NCBI RefSeq assembly: GCF_002813295.1
Contig: NZ_PHUE01000001.1
Coordinates: 4,340,001 to 4,404,000, forward strand
Direction: 5' to 3'
DNA: 64,000 nt
Origin: Flavobacterium sp. 5
GTDB taxonomy: Bacteria; Bacteroidota; Bacteroidia; Flavobacteriales; Flavobacteriaceae
Shown: positions 17,381-25,428 of the stretch, one piece after another
Numbering within the stretch: the stretch's first letter is position 1
How the letters are laid out: the number at the start of each line of letters is the position of its first letter
Made by a program: the position numbers and the translations under genes
Notes under the pieces: generated by a model
The model's input: only the letters and a program-made list of their open reading frames with translations
What the model was told of the DNA's origin: nothing
The model's database searches: none

Positions 17381-17450
17381 TTGCACCCAACGGGTTAAAG
17401 TTAATATATTTATATAATTAAGTTAAATACTTCTCATGTGAAGCTTACTT

Positions 17451-17482
17451 TTTGGGTATGTTATTGTAAAGCAATAAATTTG
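17451..17482 (+). promoter_or_regulatory. Bacteroidetes-type promoter of the HAD hydrolase gene
   Basis: TTTG at 17451-17454, 20-nt spacer, TAAATTTG at 17475-17482. It lies downstream of the IS element, so the insertion leaves it intact. Confidence 0.65.
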
Positions 17483-17512
17483 CAGTGTTTAAAATGAAAT
17501 TGAAATTATAAA

Positions 17513-18334
17513 ATGTCGAAACAAAAAATTAAAGTAGTAATAAGCGATTTAGATGGAACATTACTCAACTCAGATCACACTATATCACCCTATACAAAAT
17601 CTGTTTTTCAAGAACTTCACAAACAAAATTATTTAATTATTGTTGCAACCGGTCGTCATCACTTGGATGCTATGACAATTATTAATAGTCTCGATTTTCC
17701 TGTTTATTTAGTAACTTCAAACGGGGCTCGAATTCATTCTCCACAAAAAGAACTTTTGTATTCTCTTAATATGAATGGAGATTCTGTAAAATCTGTTTTG
17801 TCATTAGATATTGATCCAGAGATTACCACAGTTTTATTTAGAGAAACGGTTTGGCAAACTTCAAAAACGAATAATAAGCTTAATGCTTTTCAGAAAGATT
17901 TAACGTATCCTCCTCAAGTTGTTGATTTTGCTAAGCTGGATGATTTCAATGCTATCAAAATATTTTTTACTCATGATAATCATCAAAAATTGGTAGATTT
18001 AAAAGAGAGAATACTTGAAGATTATCCAGATACGTTTAGTCATGCTTTTAGTTTGCCTATTTGTTTAGAGTTTATGGATAAGTCTGTAGATAAAAGTGTA
18101 GCAATCTCCAAAATATTAGAAAAAGAGGGGTATTCTTTTGAAGAAACGATCACATTTGGAGATGGTTTTAATGACGAAAAAATGCTGGAAGCAGCTGGAC
18201 TCGGATTAATTATGGGGAATGCACCAGAGAATTTAAAAAGCAAGTTACCTCATTTGGAAGTAATTTCAACGAATAATGAAGATGGGGTCGCCAAATATTT
18301 ATTGAGGAAATTAGAGTTGGCGAGTGAAATCTAA
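17513..18334 (+). CDS. Cof-type HAD-IIB family hydrolase
   Basis: The protein has 273 aa. The HAD nucleophile motif DLDGTLL (D12, D14) stands near the N-terminus, and the C-terminal motif GDGFNDEKML supplies the metal-binding acids. The central C2B cap is of the Cof/YbjI type. Such enzymes dephosphorylate sugar phosphates, flavin precursors or other small phosphates in the cytoplasm; the substrate cannot be read from sequence. It has its own promoter at 17451-17482 and stands alone between the IS element and the peptidase gene. Confidence 0.9.
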   Translation: MSKQKIKVVISDLDGTLLNSDHTISPYTKSVFQELHKQNYLIIVATGRHHLDAMTIINSLDFPVYLVTSNGARIHSPQKELLYSLNMNGDSVKSVLSLDIDPEITTVLFRETVWQTSKTNNKLNAFQKDLTYPPQVVDFAKLDDFNAIKIFFTHDNHQKLVDLKERILEDYPDTFSHAFSLPICLEFMDKSVDKSVAISKILEKEGYSFEETITFGDGFNDEKMLEAAGLGLIMGNAPENLKSKLPHLEVISTNNEDGVAKYLLRKLELASEI

Positions 18335-18505
18335 TGACTTGAGTATAAAACAAAAAAAAGAAGGAATAAGGAGTTTGTATTTTTGATTTAATCGAAATCT
18401 AATAGTATCAATGAATTATTCGTATGTATTTGTTTTTAATTCAAAAAAAAGTAGCAACTAATACTGTTTTTTTTCTGTATTTTCGCAGGACTAAAATAGT
18501 GAAAA

Positions 18506-20854
18506 ATGTTCAAAAAAATAGTTGTTTTGATTTGCTTGGTTTATGGAATTGTTAGCCAAAGTCAGAGTTTAAAATTGGAAGAAATCATGAAGGGTGAATC
18601 GTTTGTAGGAGTACAGCCTACGAATGGACATTGGTCGATAGATGGAAAAAAAATCTATTTTGAATGGAACCCAAATAATGATATTGATAAGAGCATCTAT
18701 TATTGGGAAAAAGGAATGCCAGTTCCGCAATTAGCTTCAGCAAAAGAAGCAGCCTTTTCAAAAATAGATTTAAAAAGAAACCTAGGTTCAGATTTAGGAT
18801 ATTATATTCAAAATGGAGCTTTATATTCATATTCGTTTAAATATAAAATATCAAAAAAACTTTTACAGCAAACTAGTCCGATTTCAAATTTGAAATTGGC
18901 TTTTGAGAATGGGGTACTTTTTTTTGAACAAAATGGGAATCTATTAAAATATAATACTAAAGAAGGATCAATACTGCAACTTACTAATTTTAAAGAAGGC
19001 AAAGAATCTGAAAAGGAAATAGAAAAAGAATCTTTTTTAAAGAGCCAACAAAAAGAATTATTTCAATTTATTCGTGACCAAGAGACGAAAAAGAAATGGA
19101 ATACTGCAAAAATAAAAGAGAATAAGTCTGATTTTCCTAAGCCCTTTTTCTACGACAAAAGCATCTTTGAAAATTTAAATGTAAATCCACAAGGAAACTT
19201 CGTAACGTTTAGGCTAATTGATAAAGTTGATGTTAAGTCTGAAAAAATGGAGACTTTTATAACAAAAGATGGTTATAACGCAACTCCAGATACTAAAGAA
19301 AAAGTATCTATAAATAATTTAGTAGCTACAAAATTTGCAATTTATTCTGTTGCTAAGGATTCTGTTTATTATATGAATTTTTCGTCATTAAGTCATATTC
19401 AAGATGTGCCTAAATATTATAGTTTGTATGAAAATTTAAAGAGTAATAAAAAAACAGATAAATTAATAGTGGTTCAAGAACCGATCTATAATCAGGACGG
19501 AACTTTTGCTGTTGCAGAAATCAGAAGTCAAGATAATAAAGACAGATGGTTAGTGAATCTTAATTTAGAAAAAAACACTTTCGAAGAAATAGAACATCAA
19601 CATGATGAGGCATGGATTGGTGGCCCTGGTATTCCTTCATATGCTTTTGATTCGGGTGTAATTGGTTTTCTGGCAGATAATGAAACTATTTATTTTCAAT
19701 CAGAAGAGACAGGGGATTCTCATTTGTACATTTATAATATTAAAAGTAAAAAGAAAACACAGCTAACGAAAGGTAATTGGGAAGTGCGAGATGTAATTCT
19801 ATCAAAAGATAAGAAAACGTTTTATTTAACAACAAATACAACTCATCCAGGTAATAGAAATTTTTATAAATTATCAATTAGTGATGGTGTTTTACAGCCA
19901 GTTTTAACAAAAGATGGTGCTCATGAAGTAAGTTTGTCTCCCGATGAAAGTACTTTGTTGGTTCGTTACTCTTTTAAAAATAAACCTTGGGAATTGTATT
20001 ATGCCGAAAATAAAAAGAATACAGAACTTCATCAAATAACTTTTTCGACAACAGAAGCATTTAAAAAATACAATTGGCGTACTCCAGACGTGATTACATT
20101 TCAGGCTCAAGACGGAACATCAGTCCATGCCAGATTGTATAAACCAGAATTAGAAAAGAGTAATAAGGCGGCAATTATTTTTGTACATGGTGCGGGTTAT
20201 CTTCAAAATGCACATAATTATTGGAGTAATTATCACCGAGAATATATGTTTCATAATTTGTTGACCGATTTAGGTTATACCGTATTAGATATTGATTATA
20301 GAGGAAGTGACGGTTATGGTAGAGATTTTAGAACTGGAATATATCGCTTTATGGGCGGTAAGGATTTGACGGATCAAATAGATGGAAAAAATTATCTTGT
20401 CAAAAATTTAGGTGTAGACGCTAGTAAAGTTGGAATTTATGGGGGGTCATACGGTGGCTTTATTACTTTGATGGCTATGCTGACAACACCTAAAGAATTT
20501 GCTTCGGGAGCAGCTTTGCGATCTGTTACAGATTGGGCGCATTACAACCACGGATATACATCTAATATTCTTAATTTTCCAGAAACAGACCCAATTGCCT
20601 ATAAAAAGAGTTCTCCAATCTATTTTGCAGAAAATTTAGAAGGAAATTTGTTGATGCTACACGGAATGGTCGACGACAATGTAGAATACAAAGATATTGT
20701 TCGTTTGTCACAACGTTTTATTGAATTAGAAAAGAAAAATTGGAGCCTTTCTTCCTATCCAGTAGAATCTCATGGGTTTAAAGAAACATATTCTTGGATT
20801 GATGAATATAGTAGAATATTAAATTTGTTTAATAGCACACTTCTTAAAAATTAA
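18506..20854 (+). CDS. Exported S9 family serine peptidase (prolyl oligopeptidase/DPP IV-like)
   Basis: The protein has 782 aa. A signal peptide (MFKKIVVLICLVYGIVSQSQS) is followed by a beta-propeller-like region to about 530 and an alpha/beta hydrolase domain. The catalytic triad is readable: S648 in GGSYGG, Asp 723 or 724 in MVDDN and H756 in ESHGF. S9 enzymes cleave short peptides, often after proline. No T9SS tail is present, so a periplasmic or membrane-associated location is likely. The insertion KESEKEIEKESFLKSQQKELFQ (about 170-190) is strongly charged. The gene is not closely linked to its neighbours. Confidence 0.9.
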   Translation: MFKKIVVLICLVYGIVSQSQSLKLEEIMKGESFVGVQPTNGHWSIDGKKIYFEWNPNNDIDKSIYYWEKGMPVPQLASAKEAAFSKIDLKRNLGSDLGYYIQNGALYSYSFKYKISKKLLQQTSPISNLKLAFENGVLFFEQNGNLLKYNTKEGSILQLTNFKEGKESEKEIEKESFLKSQQKELFQFIRDQETKKKWNTAKIKENKSDFPKPFFYDKSIFENLNVNPQGNFVTFRLIDKVDVKSEKMETFITKDGYNATPDTKEKVSINNLVATKFAIYSVAKDSVYYMNFSSLSHIQDVPKYYSLYENLKSNKKTDKLIVVQEPIYNQDGTFAVAEIRSQDNKDRWLVNLNLEKNTFEEIEHQHDEAWIGGPGIPSYAFDSGVIGFLADNETIYFQSEETGDSHLYIYNIKSKKKTQLTKGNWEVRDVILSKDKKTFYLTTNTTHPGNRNFYKLSISDGVLQPVLTKDGAHEVSLSPDESTLLVRYSFKNKPWELYYAENKKNTELHQITFSTTEAFKKYNWRTPDVITFQAQDGTSVHARLYKPELEKSNKAAIIFVHGAGYLQNAHNYWSNYHREYMFHNLLTDLGYTVLDIDYRGSDGYGRDFRTGIYRFMGGKDLTDQIDGKNYLVKNLGVDASKVGIYGGSYGGFITLMAMLTTPKEFASGAALRSVTDWAHYNHGYTSNILNFPETDPIAYKKSSPIYFAENLEGNLLMLHGMVDDNVEYKDIVRLSQRFIELEKKNWSLSSYPVESHGFKETYSWIDEYSRILNLFNSTLLKN

Positions 20855-21006
20855 AAGTGACTGTTTTTTAACTTGAATAATGTTTCAAAAAAAATAAGCC
20901 AATGATTTATTAATTATCTCATTTTTAGGAATTTGAATTTAAAATAGTATTATTTTATGCGTAAATTATTATATATTTATGATGCTAATTTTAATTCGTG
21001 TAAATA

Positions 21007-21594
21007 ATGGAAAACTTTTTAAAGCAAGTTGAAAGAAATTGTGTTTCTGGGGCACTTTTATTATTACCCTTAGTAGTTTTTTTTATAATTCTTCAAAAGG
21101 TTTGGGGATTTTTTCAAAAATATGGAGAGAAGTTTGCTCATTTTCTTAGGTTAGATGAGATTTTTGGAAAAATAGCAACAGATATTCTAGGAGGAGTAAT
21201 TTTATTACTGTTACTTTATTTTAGTGGTTATTTAATGAGATTAACTTTTTTAAAGTCATTTACCAGTTGGATAGATGATAAATTAATGATTTTTTTACCA
21301 GGATATGAAAAGAATAAAAAAATAGCGGAAGAAAAATTAAATACAAAAGTTAAAAAGCCAAATACCAATTTACCTATTTTGCTCGAAAAAGATCAATTTT
21401 GGCAACCAGCTTATTTAATTGAAGAAAGTGCAGATGGTAATGCTGTTGTTTTTTTACCAGTTGCACCGGATAAAAATCAAGGACAAATTTTGATAGTACC
21501 TTTAGTAAAAATAAAAAAACTTTCTAGTACAACACTAACTCAACTTGATGAAGCAATTAAAGACCATGGAAAAGGAATTTTAAATTTTAAATAG
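21007..21594 (+). CDS. DUF502 family membrane protein
   Basis: The protein has 195 aa. Two membrane segments (about 15-34 and 58-78) are joined by a loop and followed by a soluble C-terminal domain with FLPVAPDKNQGQILIVPLVKIKKL. The N-terminal block KQVERNCVSGALLLLPLVV agrees with the DUF502 family, whose function is unknown in bacteria. It stands alone upstream of purC. A short stem TTTGAAG/CTTCAAA with a T-run at 21620-21649 may end its transcript. Confidence 0.85.
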   Translation: MENFLKQVERNCVSGALLLLPLVVFFIILQKVWGFFQKYGEKFAHFLRLDEIFGKIATDILGGVILLLLLYFSGYLMRLTFLKSFTSWIDDKLMIFLPGYEKNKKIAEEKLNTKVKKPNTNLPILLEKDQFWQPAYLIEESADGNAVVFLPVAPDKNQGQILIVPLVKIKKLSSTTLTQLDEAIKDHGKGILNFK

Positions 21595-21758
21595 TTTTTT
21601 TGAAACCCTAAATTAAATCTTTGAAGTCTTATTCTTCAAATATTTTTTTTTGAAAAATAAATTTATCCATTTATTGAGGTATCTATTTTCAGGATTCATT
21701 ATGTAACTATGTGAAATAGTTTTAAATTTGCATTCATAAAAATAACAACACAACACTA

Positions 21759-22712
21759 ATGAGCAATACAATAACTACTACCAATTTTAATTTTCCGAAT
21801 CAAAAATCTGTTTATAGAGGAAAAGTAAGAGAAGTTTATAATATAAATGATGATTTACTTGTAATGATAGCTACTGATAGGCTTTCTGCATTTGACGTGG
21901 TTTTGCCAAAAGGAATTCCGTATAAAGGTCAAATTTTGAATCAAATTGCGACAAAATTCATGGAACTAACACAAGATATTGTTCCAAATTGGTTAATTGC
22001 TACTCCAGATCCTAGTGTTGCTATAGGACATTTATGTGATCCTTTTAAAGTAGAAATGGTAATACGTGGTTATGTTTCAGGTCATGCTGCTCGTGAATAT
22101 GCAGCAGGAAAAAGACAAATTTGCGGTGTAACAATGCCTGAAGGTTTGAAAGAAAATGACAAATTTCCAGAACCAATTATAACGCCAACTACCAAAGCAG
22201 ACAATGGTTCTCATGACGAAGATATTTCTCGTGAAGATATTCTATCAAAAGGAATTGTTACCGAAGAAGATTATTTAGTTTTAGAAAAATATACTCGTGC
22301 TTTATTTCAAAGAGGAACTGAAATTGCTGCTAGCCGTGGTTTGATTTTAGTTGATACTAAATATGAATTTGGTAAAACTAAAGACGGTGTGATTGTATTG
22401 ATTGATGAAATTCATACTCCAGATTCTTCTCGTTATTTCTATTCTGAAGGTTATCAAGAAAGACAAGACAACGATGAAGAGCAAAAACAATTATCGAAAG
22501 AGTTTGTTAGACGTTGGTTGATTCAAAATGGGTTTCAAGGTCTAGATGGACAGCAAATTCCTGATATGACAGAGGAATATATTGAAACAGTTTCGGATAG
22601 ATATATCGAATTATATGAAAATATTTTGGGTGAAAAGTTTGTGAAAGCTGATATTTCAAATATTAACGAACGTATAGAGAAAAATGTCTTAGCTTATTTA
22701 GAACAAAGATAA
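21759..22712 (+). CDS. purC: Phosphoribosylaminoimidazole-succinocarboxamide synthase
   Basis: The protein has 317 aa, the longer form common in Bacteroidetes and eukaryote-like enzymes. It carries [10 protein letters not shown] at the N-terminus, [13 protein letters not shown], and the SAICAR synthetase block [11 protein letters not shown], followed by [13 protein letters not shown]. It joins CAIR and aspartate in de novo purine synthesis in the cytoplasm. A -7-like TAAATTTG stands at 21723-21730. The gene is monocistronic and ends in a good terminator at 22749-22782. Confidence 0.97.
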   Translation: MSNTITTTNFNFPNQKSVYRGKVREVYNINDDLLVMIATDRLSAFDVVLPKGIPYKGQILNQIATKFMELTQDIVPNWLIATPDPSVAIGHLCDPFKVEMVIRGYVSGHAAREYAAGKRQICGVTMPEGLKENDKFPEPIITPTTKADNGSHDEDISREDILSKGIVTEEDYLVLEKYTRALFQRGTEIAASRGLILVDTKYEFGKTKDGVIVLIDEIHTPDSSRYFYSEGYQERQDNDEEQKQLSKEFVRRWLIQNGFQGLDGQQIPDMTEEYIETVSDRYIELYENILGEKFVKADISNINERIEKNVLAYLEQR

Positions 22713-22748
22713 TTTAAGCCAAATCGTTATAATACGATTATAGTTAAG

Positions 22749-22782
22749 CCATAATTCATTTATTTGAGTTATGGTTTTTTTT
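22749..22782 (+). terminator. Rho-independent terminator of purC
   Basis: CCATAATTCA (22749-22758) pairs with TTGAGTTATGG across a 6-nt loop (10 bp including one G-U), followed by eight T. It faces the minus-strand terminator at 22794-22818. Confidence 0.8.
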
Positions 22783-22793
22783 AGGTCAAAAAA

Positions 22794-22818
22794 AAAACTC
22801 TTCGTTTGGAAGAGTTTT
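22794..22818 (-). terminator. Rho-independent terminator of the DUF4258 gene
   Basis: AAAACTCTTC (22794-22803) and GAAGAGTTTT (22809-22818) form a perfect 10-bp stem with a 5-nt loop. On the minus strand a run of T follows, a canonical intrinsic terminator. Confidence 0.85.
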
Positions 22819-22824
22819 AATATG

Positions 22825-23199
22825 TTATTTTTTGATAATGTCTTCAAGAACAGCTTTGTTATCGTAATTGATTACTTTAATAGTGATTTGCTGATTCTTC
22901 TTTGTCTTACCATCAATTATGTATAGTTTTCCTTTTTTGAAAGGAATATTACTTTGATCAAAATCAACGTCTCCAAGTTTTAGCGTATTCTTAATATCTG
23001 TGGTGTCAACCCATTTTTGTGATAATATAAGTGCTGCTTTATCAGAATAGAAGAATGGTTTTGTACTTAAATCATTCAAAACTCTCGCATTTGGAAAATA
23101 GTTACAACGGGTATCTTTTCCGCTAAATATAGCGGCTACAATAAATCCTCCCATTATTAGACCTATTAAATAGTAGGCAAAACGTTGTATAAAATTCAT
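22825..23199 (-). CDS. DUF4258-like small membrane-anchored protein
   Basis: The protein has 124 aa. One N-terminal membrane segment (about 8-27, FAYYLIGLIMGGFIVAAIF) precedes a soluble domain with ARVLNDLSTKPFFYSDKA and a C-terminal strand-rich part (QITIKVINYDNKAVLEDIIKK). It matches proteins annotated as DUF4258 in flavobacteria, usually next to alanine dehydrogenase as here; the assignment is from memory of that synteny. Its function is unknown. Its own promoter lies at 23215-23246, with a very short leader. Confidence 0.7.
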   Translation of the reverse strand: MNFIQRFAYYLIGLIMGGFIVAAIFSGKDTRCNYFPNARVLNDLSTKPFFYSDKAALILSQKWVDTTDIKNTLKLGDVDFDQSNIPFKKGKLYIIDGKTKKNQQITIKVINYDNKAVLEDIIKK

Positions 23200-23214
23200 A
23201 TTTTAATTTTTCGG

Positions 23215-23246
23215 CAAAGGTATGGGAAAGTTTAGTTAAAAAACAA
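23215..23246 (-). promoter_or_regulatory. Bacteroidetes-type promoter of the DUF4258 gene
   Basis: On the minus strand: TTG (23246-23244), 21-nt spacer, TACCTTTG (23222-23215), about 16 bp upstream of the ATG. It lies at the 3' end of the alanine dehydrogenase gene. Confidence 0.6.
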
Positions 23247-24429
23247 TTAAATTAATGTCGTTATCTGGTAAATCAAACCAATCACCAATGGCTTTATTAG
23301 TTAGGATACCATGATACAAATAAACACCGTTTTTTAATCCTGAATTACAACGAATAGCACTTTCGATACCACCATCTTCTGCAATTTGTAATAAATAAGG
23401 AGTGATAATATTGCTTATAGAAAGAGAAGCTGTTTTTGAATATCGGGAAGGGATATTTGGGACACAATAGTGTAGTACATTACTCTTTATAAAAGTTGGT
23501 TTTTCGTGGGTGGTCACTTCAGAGGTTTCAAAACAGCCACCTGTATCAATACTGATATCAACTATTACTGCGCCTTTTTTCATATGTTCGACCATTGTCT
23601 CACTTACAACAACTGGACAACGTTCTTTTCCTCTCATAGCGCCAATCGCAACGTCGCAACGTCTAAGTGCTTTAAGTAATGATTTTTGTTGTATGGTTGA
23701 AGTGAAAATACGTTGGCTTAGGTTATTTTGTAATCGTCGTAGTTTAGTTATCGAATTATCAAAAACTTTTACACTAGCTCCAAGGCCAATGGCTGTTTTT
23801 GCAGCAAATTCTCCAGCGGTTCCTGCGCCAAGAATAACTACTTCTGTAGGTGCAACTCCTGTGATATTTCCAAATAAAAGCCCTTTTCCAAATTCATTGG
23901 TAATCATTAATTCGGCGGCGATTAAAATAGATGCAGTTCCAGCAATTTCACTCAACGAGCGTACAGCAGGGTAGGAGCCGTCTTCATCTTTTAAATATTC
24001 AAAAGCAAGGGAAGTTATTTTTTTTCGGGATAAAGCTTCAAAATATCCTTTTTTTCTAGTCTTTAGTTGAATGGCGGAGATTAAAATGGCTTTTGTATTC
24101 ATCATTTCAATTTCGGCAATTGTAGGTGGTTCGACTTTTAAAATCATCGGACACCCAAAAACTTTTTTGGTATCTTGACAAATTTCTGCACCAGCATCAC
24201 TATATTCTTTATCACTGTAACTAGAGCTTATTCCAGCTCCTGCCTCAATCATTACTCGATGTCCTTGATAGGTAAGTGAATTCACAGCATCTGGTGTTAA
24301 GCAAATGCGTCGTTCTTGATAACTATTCTCTTTTGGAATTCCTATAAAAAGTTGGCTTTTATGTCTAGCGATTTCTAGTTTTTCTTCCTGAGGTAGTAAT
24401 TGTTCTTTTGTGAATGGGCTTAATGACAT
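23236..24429 (-). CDS. ald: Alanine dehydrogenase
   Basis: The protein has 397 aa. The N-terminal domain of the alanine dehydrogenase/PNT family starts GIPKENSYQERRICLTPDAV after an extension of about 27 residues that is usual in flavobacteria. The NAD-binding Rossmann fold shows VVILGAGTAGEFAAKTAIGLGASVKVFD. It interconverts alanine and pyruvate plus ammonia with NAD. The related transhydrogenase alpha subunit is unlikely because no beta subunit is adjacent. It is followed by the DUF4258 gene and preceded by the GNAT, tsaE and porX genes in the same direction, an order known in related genomes. Confidence 0.92.
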   Translation of the reverse strand: MSLSPFTKEQLLPQEEKLEIARHKSQLFIGIPKENSYQERRICLTPDAVNSLTYQGHRVMIEAGAGISSSYSDKEYSDAGAEICQDTKKVFGCPMILKVEPPTIAEIEMMNTKAILISAIQLKTRKKGYFEALSRKKITSLAFEYLKDEDGSYPAVRSLSEIAGTASILIAAELMITNEFGKGLLFGNITGVAPTEVVILGAGTAGEFAAKTAIGLGASVKVFDNSITKLRRLQNNLSQRIFTSTIQQKSLLKALRRCDVAIGAMRGKERCPVVVSETMVEHMKKGAVIVDISIDTGGCFETSEVTTHEKPTFIKSNVLHYCVPNIPSRYSKTASLSISNIITPYLLQIAEDGGIESAIRCNSGLKNGVYLYHGILTNKAIGDWFDLPDNDINLIVF

Positions 24430-24496
24430 TGATATGTTGTAATTAGTGGTACAATTTACAAAAAAGATTCAAAGAATAATGTTTTACAATGTCCTA

Positions 24497-24973
24497 TTAG
24501 GATAATACTTTTTCCATTTTAATATCGGCTCTTTCATAAATGCCTTCTTCAAGAGGGATTTCTTTGAAACCAAAATTGGCATATAAAGCTAATGCGGGTC
24601 TTAATTTTCGATTGGAATAAAGAATTAATTTTTGAATTTCATTTTGTTTAGCTTTATCTAAACAATGTTCCATCAGTTTTTTACCAATTCCTAATCCTTG
24701 ATTTTTATCAGATACTGCCATTTTGGTTAATTCAAATGTAGTTTCGTTAATCTTTATCAAGGATACTGTGCCAACAATTTGATTGTTGTATTGAGCATAA
24801 AAAATCATTCCTCCTTTGTCTAATATTTCTCCCTGAGGGTCGGATAATACCTTTTTATCTTTGGGTTCAACTTTAAAATATTTTTGAAGCCATTCTAAAT
24901 TTAATATTTTAATAGCTTCTTTGTATTCCGTTGAAAAAGGGATAATGATTACTTTATTTGCTTCTATACTCAT
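24497..24973 (-). CDS. GNAT family N-acetyltransferase
   Basis: The protein has 158 aa. The acetyl-CoA binding motif A is visible as LTKMAVSDKNQGLGIGKKLMEHCLD (Q/RxxGxG/A form), and the fold ends in ALALYANFGFKEIP, the usual tyrosine/phenylalanine-rich GNAT finish. The acceptor substrate is not predictable. It begins 8 bp downstream of tsaE in the same direction. The next gene is ald, so this acetyltransferase is an insertion in the otherwise conserved porX-tsaE-ald order. Confidence 0.88.
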   Translation of the reverse strand: MSIEANKVIIIPFSTEYKEAIKILNLEWLQKYFKVEPKDKKVLSDPQGEILDKGGMIFYAQYNNQIVGTVSLIKINETTFELTKMAVSDKNQGLGIGKKLMEHCLDKAKQNEIQKLILYSNRKLRPALALYANFGFKEIPLEEGIYERADIKMEKVLS

Positions 24974-24981
24974 AATCCGAA

Positions 24982-25389
24982 TTATTTTAATTCTAATAAA
25001 CGCTCGCCAGTTGGCAATAATTGTATTGTAATAACAGTATGCTGTTCGGGAATCAGATTTTCGATTTTTTCAGACCATTCTATAAAACACCAGTTTCCTG
25101 AGTATAAATAGTCGTCTACACCCATATCTAGCGCTTCAGTTTCTTTGTTTAATCTGTAAAAATCAAAGTGATATACAGTTTGATTATTGGTTGTTTGGTA
25201 CTCATTAACTAACGAAAATGTTGGACTGCTAGTCGCATCATTTACCCCCAATGTTTTACAAAGCTGTTTGATTAAAGTAGTTTTTCCAACACCCATTTCT
25301 CCATTAAAAAGGATTACATTATTTGGGTTTTGGTCTAAAATTTGTTGCGCAACTGTTGAAAGTTGCGCAATAGTAAATGTAATAGTCAT
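24982..25389 (-). CDS. tsaE: tRNA threonylcarbamoyladenosine biosynthesis ATPase TsaE
   Basis: The protein has 135 aa. Walker A is GEMGVGKTT (30-38), followed by the typical SSPTFSLVNEY and YHFDFYRL blocks and WCFIEWSEKI near the end. With TsaB and TsaD it forms the complex that installs t6A at position 37 of ANN-decoding tRNAs. It lies 39 bp downstream of porX and 8 bp upstream of the GNAT gene, all in the same direction, so probably co-transcribed. Confidence 0.95.
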   Translation of the reverse strand: MTITFTIAQLSTVAQQILDQNPNNVILFNGEMGVGKTTLIKQLCKTLGVNDATSSPTFSLVNEYQTTNNQTVYHFDFYRLNKETEALDMGVDDYLYSGNWCFIEWSEKIENLIPEQHTVITIQLLPTGERLLELK

Positions 25390-25428
25390 TTTTAAATATT
25401 TCTATTGTCTAATTAAAATAAAATCAGG

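Larger units (their letters stand above)
16397..17395 (+). mobile_element. IS982-family insertion sequence, complete (999 bp)
   Basis: Terminal inverted repeats ACCCGTTGGGTG(T/C)AATTA at 16397-16414 and 17378-17395 match at 17 of 18 positions and begin with ACCC as in IS982 members. The element is flanked by an 8-bp direct repeat, and its single transposase frame ends inside the right repeat. Length, ends, duplication size and the transposase all agree with the IS982 family. It inserted into the intergenic region between phoH and the HAD hydrolase gene and breaks no gene. Confidence 0.93.
16389..17403. repeat. 8-bp target-site duplication of the IS element
   Basis: TAAAGTTA lies immediately left (16389-16396) and right (17396-17403) of the element. 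The perfect identity shows insertion by transposition without later rearrangement, probably recently. Confidence 0.9.
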
